The position numbers and the translations under genes are program-made. From assembly GCA_002749535.1 (NCBI GenBank), contig MZZL01000392.1:563588-627587 (forward strand): DNA of 64,000 nt, in the 5' to 3' direction. The DNA comes from Apophysomyces variabilis (taxonomy: Eukaryota > Mucoromycota > Mucoromycetes > Mucorales > Mucoraceae). Numbering within the stretch: the first letter of the stretch is position 1; each line of letters starts with the position of its first letter. Below are positions 1 through 11,649 of this stretch, in pieces. The notes beneath the pieces were generated by a model. That model saw only the letters and a program-made list of their open reading frames with translations, was not told the DNA's origin and did not search any database.

Positions 1-646
1 CTCGTCCTCGATGACCACTCCATGTCCGTACTCGGCATCGTTTGGAGGCATCCCAAAGGGCAACGGTCCCATCCAATCCGCCCGTTACGAGCCAATGCGA
101 GGAGATATCGGAATAATGGCATACAATTCCATGACCATGCGTCAGGTCGGATCGATCGTCCAAAGGACAAGTCTCGCCTGTCCTAGGCGATTGGAGGACT
201 AGAGTGAGCCATCCTGCAGCACTTCGGTAGGTAGGGTTCGACCGAACAATTTCCCCTGTGGAAGTAACACTCAACGAGGTTGAGAACATGCTGTCTCGTG
301 GCGATCCCACCACAGTGCATAGATTGTCATGGTCATCAGGACGATCCAGCGAAGGAAAGTAGCCTGTGTACATCCGTCGGTACCAGTTGCTCGTTATCCT
401 GTACATGTCTCTCCAAGAGCGACGGAGAATGGGATCGGGAAATTCAAGAGACCAAAACCGCCTGGCAGGTGTTGTCTTTTCGAAATCGCGACGAGCACAT
501 GTACTCCATATACAGTCATCGTAATGCTGAATGACGACGGCCCAATGGCGACAAACGCGGGCACATATACAAAGTGATCGGCCGTCGAGAAAACAAAAGA
601 CAGCAAGTAAAAGCTCGGTAGGCAAAACAGAGTAAGTGTCGATCAT
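1..646 (-). CDS. F-box/WD40-repeat protein, C-terminus cut by the window edge
   Basis: A minus-strand frame stays open from an ATG at 646 to the window edge, giving about 215 N-terminal residues. An F-box sits at residues 8-50: it opens with LPTELLLAVF, then VCRHW and IWSTCARRDF, the usual spacing of F-box helices. A polar linker follows, and at the edge the first WD40 blade is readable (LVTGGLDGTVALWD, then a GH pair). Proteins of this layout are substrate receptors of SCF ubiquitin ligases: the F-box binds Skp1 and the WD40 propeller binds the phosphorylated target. The ATG was chosen because it lies seven codons before the F-box; no intron is needed. Which receptor this is (Cdc4, Met30 or another) cannot be told without the propeller. 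The fold call is firm, the target unknown. Confidence 0.82.
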   Translation of the reverse strand, partial: MIDTYSVLPTELLLAVFCFLDGRSLCICARVCRHWAVVIQHYDDCIWSTCARRDFEKTTPARRFWSLEFPDPILRRSWRDMYRITSNWYRRMYTGYFPSLDRPDDHDNLCTVVGSPRDSMFSTSLSVTSTGEIVRSNPTYRSAAGWLTLVLQSPRTGETCPLDDRSDLTHGHGIVCHYSDISSHWLVTGGLDGTVALWDASKRCRVRTWSGHRGR

Positions 647-999
647 AAGTGCTTTCTGTATTTCACTAGATATATAAATCTGTATGTATGTGTGAGTGGG
701 GTTGGGTGGGTGTGGGTAGGTGTAGCAGCTCGGTGTCTATGTTTCGTGCTTGCAACTGTGTGATCTGAGTAGGAGAAGGATTGATTGGAGGTTCTCCCAA
801 AAAGCAGCCGTAGGATATTTAAATAGGAAACTGCACCCCTCCGTCTAATAGAGAATCGCTATAAACAACACAGCCGGCCCGTTTTCTTATAAGACAAGGT
901 CTCTTTCTTTTCTCTCGGTGTTTTCATCTAGACCATTGACTATCTATATCCTAGCCTTTCCACAAGTTGGTTAAGAAGTACTTATTTTTTATAACATCA
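647..999. other. upstream region of the F-box/WD40 gene
   Basis: AT-rich stretch with a TATTTAAATAG-like element near 818, plausibly part of the promoter of the minus-strand gene at 1-646. No coding signal was seen. Confidence 0.3.
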
Positions 1000-1760
1000 T
1001 TCTTTGACTATAGTCACTGCTACAGTATCATGGCATCCTCCTTTTTTGCTCAGCAGTGGTAAATCACAATTTAAATTCACGCTCTATTCTGTTTCTCGTG
1101 ATATTAAAGACCGGACCGAGCTGTTAAAAGATCATGGGCTGCAAAACCGATCTGTAAAATTACTTGGTTCAAAAGGCAGGTATAACCCAAGGGTGAAATT
1201 GGCATTCATAGGATTTCCCAGCACTGGTACCTTGGTTATGCGGAAGGGTAAACTGTTAAGATTGGTAATGACTTTTAGTATCAATATATTAAGCGTCACA
1301 ATACAGCGTAGACTGTTTGCCGGCAATTACGTCAACCATTGGCAGGGAAATTCAAAGAAACACTTTAATTACGTTGCAACATATACAAGACGCAGTTGAA
1401 AATTCTAAGAGTAATTTAAACAAAATCGAAATAGTAGGAACTATCGACAGTGCACTTGAACTATTTGAAGGAAACACTCATAGAAGAGGTGAAACTTCTT
1501 CAAATAATGAAAAAGAAAGGACGCTCAGAAACAACTGCTGGAAAAAGAATCGAGTCTAATTTTCAAATTGAAGAGGAAACGAAATTCGCAAAGATTTCTC
1601 AAAAGGATGATACCAGCTTTGACAGTACGTGTGAGAATAATTCCATTGACAATAGAGTCTATATTCTGCCTGGAAAGCGAGATCGTGAAGACCAGTTTCT
1701 CGAGAGCATCGAAAACAAAACGTATAGAAATTATAAAATAGGTGCTACATAGTCTAACTT
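1000..1760 (+). pseudogene. decayed coding sequence, probably the upstream part of a transposon
   Basis: Three overlapping plus-strand frames (1004-1399, 1317-1559, 1450-1752) carry coding-like stretches that continue one another only by changing frame, as expected of an old pseudogene. No domain can be named with confidence. The OTU-like fragment directly downstream on the same strand suggests both belong to one MULE-like element of the kind whose polyprotein ends in an OTU cysteine protease. This link is inference from position. Confidence 0.35.
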
Positions 1761-1822
1761 AGTATTAGGGCCGAACGTACTCTCAATGAGACCGCTGACT
1801 TCCACATCAATAGTGGTACACC

Positions 1823-2400
1823 ACGAAGCGGTTTTACCAATGTAATTGACGTTAAAACTGACAGATCATGTGTGGACTTCGTATGCTTGCACATGTCTTT
1901 AAAGACGACGAAAACAAGTTTCTACAAGTTAAACAGGATATGCTTAGCTGTTTGGCCGAAAACACAGACATCTATCGCGACTATTTCCCTTCAATTGGTC
2001 CCGGTTGATAAGCTAAAGGAGCTCATTAGCCATAGAACTGACATTTCTCTATCAGTGAATGGTGAAATATTTGTCCTGTGCAAAATACGGAGTACTGGTA
2101 TACCATCCCTGAATGTATTCAATTAGCAGCAGACACGTACTGTGTTCCTATCGCTGTTTATTCAGACGACGAAGCGAATTGATGTAAAGGAGAATTTGGC
2201 CTATCCCACCTTTGCTTTATCTCCCTGTGCGTGGGGGCCATTATCCCGCCAGCAAACCACTGCCAGTTGTCTTGCACCATGTAAACGGAAACCATTGGAT
2301 AACATTGAACATGAAACGTGGCATCAAATTGAAGTGGCCGAGTATAGAACGATACATCAAAGAGGAATGCTCTAAGTTCGGCTACGGCATAATATCCTAA
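1823..2400 (+). pseudogene. degenerate OTU-type cysteine protease domain of a DNA transposon
   Basis: The OTU landmarks are in order but split over frames. First comes a VIDVKTDR segment ending at the catalytic-cysteine motif, then in the next frame CGLRMLAHVFKDDE with the Cys codon at 1871. The PECIQLAADTYCVPIAVYSD block lies near 2105-2164. After another shift comes HHVNGNHWITLNM (about 2277-2315), whose His is the expected catalytic partner. A TGA at 2009 and at least two frameshifts kill the frame. OTU domains with this spacing are common in fungal MULE-type elements, where they accompany the transposase. The domain call is good; the element family is inferred. Confidence 0.6.
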
Positions 2401-2979
2401 AAACGATATGGAGATACCTCGATATCGAAAAGGAGCTCGAGCAAAGCACCGATTGTGTTATTGCTATCGACTAGCTATATATTTTCACTTTGCTATTGTA
2501 TTATATTTTCTTTTAATATACGATTATCACCTCCAATACCAGATTATATGCTTAACAATTAGTTATAAGCAGCTCCTCTTTTCCTCTTAGCTATTGCCAT
2601 GGTCACCTTGTTATCGATCCATTCTAATACTTTTATCACAGTCGGTTTCATCACAACTATAGCTTTCCTTTACGGGACGCTCCATTGCGGAGCCCTCAGC
2701 TAATTCCGTACTACACTTCACCTGTTTATAACAATCATCATTCATTTCCGCTTAAAAAGCGCCCAGATTCTGGGGATCCGATTGTCCCGCTGCATGTTCT
2801 TCTTATTCGACAAAATCGGCTAGACAAATCTTTCGGGCGAATAGAAGGGAATCATGCGCAAAGCCAACCATTTTCACGGTTATTTCATCATGCTAAGACG
2901 TTTAGTTTTTAACTGGAAAAGCTGTAAATTTCCCTAATTGGTTATTTTGTCCGCGTCCATGTTTCTTTTTTGAGCAAGT
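2401..2979. other. intergenic, no recognised feature
   Basis: AT-rich DNA with only short open frames (2408-2590, 2685-2912) that show no family resemblance. Its right end forms the 3' flank of the minus-strand CMC4 gene. Confidence 0.4.
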
Positions 2980-3315
2980 TTATTCTGTTACAGGAGGCGC
3001 ATACTTCCGTTTCGGACAGCAAGGACTAGAACCACCTTTCTGGAGCAAGTTTTCGCAACACTGTCGAAGTGCTTGAATGGCTGATTCACATTTAGTTTCC
3101 TGGTAATTGTTTTTTGACAAGCAATCCTGAATGGCGCATGCTAATGAAGGTATGTGGGTGGGGCGGTCAATGTTTGTTTTGGGCTAAGGAAAGCAAGTCA
3201 CGTTACCGTATTTTTGACAAGGAGGGGATGATTTCTGATGGGGTGGGGTGAGAGTGTTAACCTAGCCAAATCCTTCTTCTTTATTCCTATTCTATCGATG
3301 TTCTACCTGAGGCAT
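2980..3315 (-). CDS. CMC4: Cmc4-type twin CX9C mitochondrial protein, 3 exons
   Basis: A 65-residue protein is assembled from exons 3315-3307, 3234-3207 and 3140-2980. Both introns are GT-AG (72 and 66 nt) and the joined frame is exactly 198 nt with a TAA stop. Cysteines at 9/19 and 30/40 form two CX9C pairs, the coiled-coil-helix-coiled-coil-helix fold. Pieces such as ACAIQDCLSKNNY and TKCESAIQALRQCC match the Cmc4 (p8/MTCP1NB) family closely. Members are small intermembrane-space proteins imported and oxidised by the Mia40 relay and linked to respiratory-complex biogenesis. The first exon is only nine coding nucleotides (M-P-Q), so simple ORF calling misses the gene. No alternative family fits as well. 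Confidence 0.9.
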
Positions 3316-4867
3316 TTTTTTTGTTTGTTATTGTTTTGGTCTACAGGGAAAGCGGAATACAAAAGAAAAAAGCTCTTAATGGATTAGAGAATGCCACGCG
3401 CACAAAGTTCGTTTTGCCCGAAATCGCGTGTCACATCCACAAAGTTAAGTCATGGTCATCTGAGCTTGTGTCTATCCTTTTCTCTCTCTCTTTCTTGTCT
3501 CTCTCTCTTTTTTCTCTTCGTCATTGCATAGCACCAAGATGATTCACAAGACCTGACTTTTCTTTTTACTTCAGGAGTTGATATACTTGCTTACCTCAGC
3601 CTCAACATGGTTTATTTGTTTCACAGGCGGAATGGCTGCATAATTCACTTGGTTACGCTGTTGGGTGGGACAAAATGAGGACGGATTTGGTTATCGCATG
3701 CATTTCGATCGTTCGGCGGTGATAAAAAGGGTGGAGCCGTTTGGGCTTATTTAACCAACGACAGTCTAATGGTGCGATGGAATGGGACCATGTCCCGATT
3801 CCTCCTTTTCTTGTTTTAGCTTTGTTTCTCCTTATTATGCTTGGCCATAAGACGTGGGACGGATCAAAGGAACACACGATCAGCTTATCCGGCTTATTTA
3901 ATTAGTTGAATTTAGGGGTTACAAAAATGGCCACAGAACTGTCTCTCTCGAAAAGCTGATTGAGGCTCCTGCACGGCCGAAAAGTATTAACTACCCTGCA
4001 TGACACAAAGACTATTCTGCACACTCCTAGATAGGGTTTCTCTTTATACACGTCTTATCTCCACAAGGTGGGGTAAAATAACCGTTCATGGTGTTTCTTT
4101 TTTTTTTGCTAATGACTCTCTGATCATTCATGAAGTTTACATCAAATATACATCACACGTGCCATAAACTTCTTTAATCTAGTCTGAACAAATGACATTA
4201 TCCTAACTGGGTATATATTGTCAATAATTGGAAAGAGGCGACTGCCAATGTGAAAGATTGGCTCCAAAGCAACCCAAACCTCCTTTTTTTTTCGTTCCTT
4301 TCTTTTCTTCCTTTCCCCTCTTCTCCTCTTTAGTTGTTTGATTGGCATTGCCTTCTGATCTAAGCATGGACTCATGACATCATATTTGCTAATGAGGGAT
4401 GGATGGATGTTTCATAAAGCATAACGAAACTGCCAAGACATTTTTGAATTGGAGGATGTATTTGACATGAGGGATGGGTAGAAAGAAGGAAGTTAATAAA
4501 AGGAACTTTTATTTGATGTATACAAAGATGATATTTTTTGGTTGGATTGTAAAATGGACACACAACAGCGAAGTAAGTACAGCACCCAATTTTCGGGTAA
4601 GGCGGGAAATTTCCTGACTGACGAAGAAAATAAAAGACGGTTTTGTGTGACGATCCTAAAGTAAGAAAGTGATATCCTCAGGTCGTGCGGTCTTGTTGTT
4701 AGGGAAAAAAAAAGTTACTTCCCTCTCTCTCTCTTTTTCTCTTTCCCTCTCTTGCTCACTCAGTCTCTCTCCCTTTTCATTTATTTTCTTTCCTTTATAC
4801 CTTCGCTCCTTTCTACTTCTTCTTCTTCTTCTCTCTCTTTCTCATTCTTATTCTCCTTTCGTGTCAT
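3316..4867. other. intergenic, no gene recognised; pyrimidine tract before the BOI-like gene
   Basis: Scattered frames (3321-3542 plus, 3653-3877 minus, 4142-4563 minus) show no domain. From about 4715 to 4858 the plus strand is a nearly pure CT tract ending 10 nt before the BOI-like ATG. CT-rich leaders of this sort are common in fungal promoters and 5' UTRs, so it probably belongs to that gene. Confidence 0.4.
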
Positions 4868-7782
4868 ATGGCGGCTCTTGAAACAGTGTATGCCATCCAC
4901 AGCTTCGAAGCAGAAAATGACGACGAAATCGCCTTCTCTGTGGGAGAGCCCGTGATCGTACTTGAAAAAGACGACGGCTATAACGACGGCTGGTGGCAGG
5001 TAGAACAACGGAATAAGAGAAAGAGCAAGTATAAACCACCTTAGGACACTTCATGGTGAATAGGGACGCAATGTACGAGGCGAGATTGGCCTTTTCCCGA
5101 TGAACTACACCACCTACCAACAACCAGCCTTGACCTCTCTCGAAACAAAAATTGACACATTGGAAGATGCTATCACTCAAATGCAATTAAAACCATCCAA
5201 AAGCAATCCTTTACACCAACAACAACAACTTCCTACTCCCTCTACGTCATCCTCCACAAGGAAGTCTAAAGACCGGCTACGTAATAACTCTACAACTTCT
5301 CTCAGTTCATCCTATTCTACACCTCGACCTACTAAATCAGCAGCATCTAAACTTCAGCCATCCATAACCGCTTCATTGGCCCTACCAGCCTTGAAAGACA
5401 CTTCTGCAGACGAGTGGAGTTGTGATCAAGTAGCCATTTGGTTAGAAGCCATGGGATTCGGAAGTATTGCTGACAACTTTAAAGGTGAGTGTCGCCAGTT
5501 TAGGACTTGATTTTAGTGAAAGTTTTTGAGTGTAGTCAATTAACACAAAATTATCACTGTAGCGCAGGAAATCACTGGCGACATTCTTCTTGAATTGACC
5601 GTCGAATCACTCAAAGAACTGGATGTGAATACGTTCGGCAAAAGGTTCAAGATTTATGGCGCCATTGTTGCACTTCATGAAGAGCTAATGCGCCAACAAG
5701 CGGGGTCGCAAGCATCAACTGTGCATGCAGAACAAGTAAGGTAGTTCGTTCTTAGATCGTTTTTTCCTTATGCATAAGTCCTGTAGGACGCAGTGGCATT
5801 ATCCAGAAAGCGTGATGCATATGCTCGCGATGATAGAAACAATGCACATGCACACTATGCCGAAAATGATACTGTTGTCTTCTCTAGCTCTAGCCCTATT
5901 TCACGACCCTCACAACCACCGCCGCCATTACCTCCACCTGCAGATCATTACAGTCTAGCATCTTCTCGTGATGAAAAATCAACCCATGAACGAATGTATT
6001 CTATGGACACAACCTCTGTCACTTCCAAGCAATCTACATTCGATGGTCGACAAAGGACTTTACCTTCTACCTCGTCCACGATGATAAATGACGTTAAGAA
6101 GTTTAGTACTGTAAGTTGAAAACGTAAAAGAAAGGGTTATTTGGCTTAGATTGACCCGTTTCTCGCTTTTGCAGTTTTCGCATGCCAGTCATTCCTCCAA
6201 CAACAAATCGTAAGTATGAAAGCATGTTGCCCGATTTTTTTTTGGTTTAACAAACATTTCATTTTTTGTATTTGCTGTTGTGCTTGGGGGTGTATGTAGG
6301 CGATATAACTTTATGCGATCTTCGTTTTTATCTAACTCGAAGCCACAAAATGTGCTTCCTGTTGCTTCGCGTGCTTCGGTGGATGGAATTGCACAGCGCT
6401 TGGGGATCTCAGACAACAAGCCGGTACCTGATATAGAAGGATGGTTACATAAACAAAGTGATAAATACAAAACATGGAACAAACGTTGGTTTGTCTTGAA
6501 AGGTTCAAATATGTTTTACTTCAAGGGCCCAAAGGTAAGCGAGTACAAAAAGAAGGTTGGCATATGCACGCTTAAATCCAAAAAAAAAATTATGCAGGAA
6601 ATCCGAATGAAAGGGATCATCAACTTGCGTGGCTACAAGATCATTTACGATGAATCAATTCATTCTGGAAAATACTCTTTCAAGGCTCAACATGATCGAG
6701 AACGTACGTTTTATTTCTATACGGATTCCGAGGCAAGTCTCAAGGCTTGGCTCAATGCATTACTGAAGGCGACGATTTCAAGAGATCTAGAAGGTAGAGA
6801 TTAGAGTTGTGATTAGGCAGGATGCAAAGAGCTGTTTGATATTGACATTAACCCTACATATGATCTGATTAGCTCCCGTTATGTCTTCCAGTTCCATTCC
6901 TACTGTGTCTTTGGACATTGCGCGTCGGATGAAACCGCGGCCGCCTTCTATGCTTTTGTACCGAAAAGATAGCCGACCACAGTCACCTCGCCTCACCGGG
7001 ATGGAACGACCTCTTTCCATTGAAGACCGACCACAACCCATCATGCGGATGTCCATGTCGGACGATACTTCGCAGTTCTTCCAACTTCCGTATCAGGGGC
7101 GAGTTCTATCGTCTGGTCCCGCCACTGTTCATCCTCAACCGGAAACTTCGCTTTCCTCTGGCGGCAAACCGCTTCAGGATTCTGGTTTTGGTGCCCGAAC
7201 AACGTTTTATGAGGATGAAGATGAGGATCTGATTGACCCACTTCATGGGGATATGATGGCCAATCTTCGTTCGGGCAATAGTTTCCGTCGACTTACTGTT
7301 ACTGAGGAAGAAGAGGAGGAAAAGAAACGTGAATGGGATGAAATGGATTATCTGGATTGGATCCAAGATCATGTGGACACCAAGATTCGTCGTCTCGGTG
7401 ATCTGCGTACAGGAGAAATCCTGATGGATCTATTGGAATCCTTGAGCGGCAAAGAGATGCGCCGACCAGCAAAGTTACCAAATAGCTCGGAAAATGTTCA
7501 TATGCTAGATAACATAGTGGCAGCCTTTAAATTCATGGGCCGTGAAGGCGTCGTGGTCGATGGGCGATACACCATTAAAGGTAAAGAACAAAAATTGAAT
7601 CTATTGTTATCGATGGAAATAGATAACTGATGCCCTTTTTGCTTTTTACAGATGTTTTTGGTGGTAACGAAGCCAAAATCATGGAAATGCTCAAGGCCAT
7701 TCGAACATGGTCAGATGGACTTAAAGGAGGGGACACGAAGACGGCTAGCGGTGGTACGTTTGGTGATGAAACGGCTGCTTAA
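4868..7782 (+). CDS. BOI/Pob1-type polarity scaffold: SH3-SAM-PH plus a C-terminal calponin-homology-like domain
   Basis: Nine exons (4868-4999, 5064-5484, 5563-5735, 5787-6110, 6175-6209, 6300-6534, 6598-6793, 6873-7580, 7652-7782) join to 784 residues. Residues 1-65 are an SH3 domain (ALETVYAIHSFEAENDDE, DGWW, GLFPMNY). Residues 160-230 are a SAM domain (WLEAMGFGSIADNF, GDILLELTVESLKELDV). Residues 400-505 are a PH domain (EGWLHKQSDKYKTWNKRWFVL, split in two by an in-frame 63-nt intron). This order is that of yeast Boi1/Boi2 and fission-yeast Pob1, scaffolds that bind Cdc42, formins and membrane lipids at growth sites. An acidic stretch (DEDEDLID, EEEEEEKK) precedes a region at 660-765 (WIQDHVDTKIRR, MDLLESLSGKE) resembling a calponin-homology domain. 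I know no such domain in the yeast proteins, so that part is inference. Confidence 0.9.
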
Positions 7783-8569
7783 TCCACCAAACAAGACTGT
7801 TTCGCCCCACTCATGCCCTCTTTCCCTTTTTTTTCTCCTCTTCTTGTTCATAGAGTTTTTTGCTATCCTATTTTTCCCTCTATATGACATTTTATGTACT
7901 TATATACTTTACCTTTTTTTTTTTTACTCGCATCTTTACTCCATCCCTACTTCCTATATTTTTTGTAACTACGAATATTCCGATATATTAAAAAGAAAAG
8001 AAACTTTATCTCTAATGACCTAAAGTGCGACCCAATTTAGATCGATGGAAGAGACAGAAGAAATTATTGAGATGGAGTTCAAAAAAAGACAAGCTTTTTT
8101 TTTTTCGCAAGTGCATATGGATTGCATGATCCGTCAACGTCTTCCCTGGTAAACCAACCCAACATGTAATCAAAAAAAAATAGCCAAAAATAGAAAAGCT
8201 TTATCTGCAATATTACGTAGATACTAAGAGAAAAGGACAACAGCAAAGAAAGAAAAGAGAAGAAAAAGAAAAAAAAATGGAAATGTATATCGATTTGGGG
8301 GATTCAAGAGAAAGAGGAAAAAGAAGGATAATCTGCGTAGCATGCAATTTTTTGGGAGGGGTTCAACAAGCGAAGGGGGAAGAGGGCGGAAAGAGAGAGC
8401 ACAAGGAAGGATGACATGATGGAGATACTCTAGGTTTTTTCTAAGTATCCTCAAAAAACTTGAGGAGAAGAAGAAGAAGAAGAAGAAGAAGAAAAAGAGG
8501 GAAATGAAATGATCATGTCTTTCCTTCTTTCTTTTCTTCTCTTTTCTTTCGTGTATAATAATCGTTCGT
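7783..8569. other. convergent 3' intergenic region with a GAA microsatellite
   Basis: The BOI-like and desaturase genes converge here. The stretch holds T-rich and A-rich tracts and a GAA run at about 8463-8496. The plus frame over 7652-8023 is the BOI last exon read out of frame, not a gene. Confidence 0.5.
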
Positions 8570-10277
8570 CTAGAATGCTTTCTTGCTGAGTTTCAAGGAT
8601 AATTTCTGAGTGACATCCAAAGCATGGAGAACTTCCAGTGTGCCTTTGATCGCCGTGGTGTCGTGGTACGAAATGCCATACTTTTTACACAAGGATTTGA
8701 CCATGGGTTTCACTTTAGGAAGATTATGACGAGGCATATCGGGGAAGACCTAAATAAATAGCAATTTCCATAAGCATTCATTCAAGCCGACCAAAAAAAG
8801 CAAAAATATGAATAGTCTTTTGTCTTACGTGATGTTCGATCTGATAGTTCAAACCACCCATAAACCAATCACCCAAGGCACCCAGGGTGACATCGCGACC
8901 GGTAATGACCTGGATCTCATAAAATTCCATCTGATCGGCATTTTCTTTGGTGATCACCGGCATACCATTATGGTTCAGGGCAAAGACAATGGCAAGAGCA
9001 TAGCCTGTCGTGGCTTGACTGATGATGAAGAACAAAATCATGTTGTTCACGCTGCCGGTCCAGAAATAGGTGGCAGCGGTAAACAGAACCCAGTGACTGA
9101 TCAAGCAGGTGCGTTCAAACAGATTCAATCGGGCGGATTTATTGATCGCGCCCTCGCCAAACGAATAGATCAAGGATTGAATCGCCCAAGAAAGTCGAGC
9201 AAAAGCCAAGACAAAGAAATAATACCGTGTCTGATAAGGAAGGACATTTTCGGCAAGGAAACGAGTGAGAAGACCGGGAGTGTCTGCAATGGATCCGTAA
9301 TAGTTGGCCGAAGCAAATTCATCCCACAGTAAGATGGGAGCGGTATCAATATCGGGATCGTCTCCGAGAACGTTGGTACTGGCATGATGGGTGTTATGCT
9401 TGTTCTTCCACCTTAATAAAAAAGAAAAAGAAAAAAATCGAATAAATATCCCTCCAAGTTTCTGTTTTTCTTTTTTTACTTTACTTACCACGAGAGCGAG
9501 AAACCCTGACAAAAATTACCCAGGAAGACCAGCAAAACATCGTTCCATTCACGTTCCTCGAAACATTGATGATGTCCAAAGTCGTGTGCCAACCAACCAC
9601 ATTGTTGCCAAAACAGACCGACCAGGGTGGCGGCGATCACGACGGCCAGTGTGGACGATCGACCATAGGCGTACAGCACGGCCAAACCGACGATACAAAG
9701 GGCCAGGGTCGAAGTGACTTTCCAGGTGTAGTAGAGACCACTTGCATCAAAGTACCCCTGTTCTCGAAGTTTATCTCTCAAGTCCCGCATCTCGTCCGCA
9801 AACATTGCCGAAGTCGATTTGGGTTCGGCCGTCGTTTCGGGTTCCAAGTCACCCGCATAGCAATTGGCCAGCAACTCGTACGCGGAAGTTGGATGCATGG
9901 CGTGGAAAACATCTATCGGTGGAATTCATGTCGTACATTTTTGAAGTTTATAAATATATGGGAAAAACTCGTATTGCCCTTTTGAATGTTTACCTGAGGC
10001 ATCTTTTCCAACATGGGTCAATAACACGGCTTCACCACCAGGATGATCCATAGCAAAATCGGTCACATCATATACTTTTTGATCGACAATGATGTATTTC
10101 TTAGCATCCGGCTTTCCATCCTTTGCGTCCTGAATCATCTGTTCGAATTCCTGTCGAGAAAACAGACGGTTTTCTTTTTTGGATATGTTCAACCGAAAGA
10201 TTAACATTGGATTCTCGGGCCAAATCAAAGTCTTCTTCCTATCGCTTACCAACCGTGTCAGCAGCCTGTGTTGACAT
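8570..10277 (-). CDS. cytochrome b5-fused front-end (Delta-6 type) fatty acid desaturase
   Basis: Five exons (10277-10250, 10173-9994, 9912-9489, 9411-8829, 8749-8570) give 464 residues, the normal length for Mucorales Delta-6 desaturases. Residues about 10-90 are a cytochrome b5 domain with the heme motif HPGG (DFAMDHPGGEAVLL). The three histidine boxes follow: HDFGHH, HNTHH and QIEHH. The Gln-for-His change in the third box marks front-end desaturases. Hydrophobic segments (LALCIVGLAVLYAYG, ILFFIISQATTGYALAIVFA) place it in the ER membrane. The family inserts a double bond between an existing one and the carboxyl end of C18 acids, leading to gamma-linolenic acid. The short first exon is inferred from a GTAAGC donor and a phase-consistent acceptor. 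Delta-6 rather than Delta-5 or Delta-8 is a family-level judgement. Confidence 0.92.
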
Positions 10278-11649
10278 TGCCGAAATGGAAGAAAGATAAA
10301 TGAAAAAATAAGAAGAAAAAAGTAACGATCGGGAAACGGAAAAGATATATAAAAAAAAAAGATCGCTTAAAAGCCACCAATGGAGTGAAGAGCGTCGTTT
10401 TAAAAATGGATCGAATAGGAAAAAAGATCAGGTTACTTTTCCAATCAAAGCTCCATTGCGCTGACCCATCAGATTAAAAGGAGAAGAGGGGGAGAAGAAA
10501 AAAAAAAGGAAGAAGCGCCGCTTTCTCTCTATCTCTATCTCTATCTGTATCTCTCTCTCTCTCTATGAATCGATAGCCCATATCTCTATATAAGACGTTC
10601 TTTTCTTTCTGTTGCTGTCCTATTCTAAATTTCTCACGTGCAAAAAAGAAAAGAAAAAGCAAACTCATATTATGCAATTCTATAACTTTCATGTGCTCTA
10701 ATATACAACATGTTGTGTAGCTATTCCCCCCGCCATCCTTTTTAGCATAAAGAAATCAATCTGTCGGGACCTCATTTTCCATTTCGCGGACTTGCCATCA
10801 ACTCATTTGGCATGTACAACCTTAATCACAGCTGAATTTCAAAAGAAAAATATATACGCACTCATCTGAACTTACAGGTACAACGAGGAAAAAAGAAGCG
10901 AAAAAGGTGAGGGAATAACCATATAACATGCTTTTAAGATCATATCTGCTTTTTTGCTTGAAAACGATGAATACAATGTAGGAGTAGGAGTGAGCGACTT
11001 GTTCAATGGATACTGTCATATAAAAAAAAGCAATCAAACAAAGATGTAGAAGCGGGATGAATCGAAGGAAAAGGGCTTCCTGGAATCTTGTTTCTTTTGT
11101 GGTCAAGAATGTCGATCGAAAAAGAAGGGTCCCTGACTTTTTTGCTCCACAAGAACCAAAATCCGGCAAAACATTTTGGCAAACCTGACACATCACTGAA
11201 AGCATGGCATAGGTAGGACAATCATCAAGTGCGTTTGTCTTTCATGAAGAAATGCTCTCTCTCTCTCTTGAACAATGGAAAAGTGACCTTGTTCAACGGT
11301 AAAACAGAACTATTCCTTCTTTTTGCTTGTGGTCTAACAAGGAAAGTACATAGGCTCTAACCAAAGGTAGGTAGGACCAGATAGTAACACCACATGGGCC
11401 CAAATAGAGAGTGTTACTAGTAACCATTAACAAACAAATAAAGAATTCTGAAAGCCCAATGATGACTTCAAATTTCGCTCCAAGAGCGGAAGAAAAAAAA
11501 CCAGATGATACAGTCGGACACATACCTGAATTTCGTCAGAGGGTCAATAAACAGCAAATAGGCTTCTGTTCGCTTTTAGTTTGATATGTTGGATATTTTC
11601 CGAGCGAATTAGCTTCGGTTTATTATTTTTCTGTTTTCTTTTGGCTATT
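10278..11649. other. intergenic, no gene recognised
   Basis: The left part, upstream of the desaturase, carries a TATCTC microsatellite near 10520-10565 and a TATATAA-like element near 10343, so it is probably its promoter. Minus-strand frames at 10822-11205 and 11293-11523 are hydrophobic and low in complexity, with no family resemblance. Confidence 0.4.

Noticed and set aside
6535..6597. Reading the PH domain through without the 63-nt segment removed
   Set aside because: The segment is in frame and stop-free, but it has GTAAGC and TATGCAG ends and interrupts the PH domain between FKGPK and EIRMKG; removal restores the family pattern.
9566..9985. Plus-strand open frame of 139 codons
   Set aside because: It lies antisense to the desaturase exons and reflects their codon pattern; no domain.
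10822..11205. Minus-strand hydrophobic frame of 127 codons
   Set aside because: Low-complexity Phe/Ser/Leu composition from pyrimidine-rich DNA and no family resemblance.
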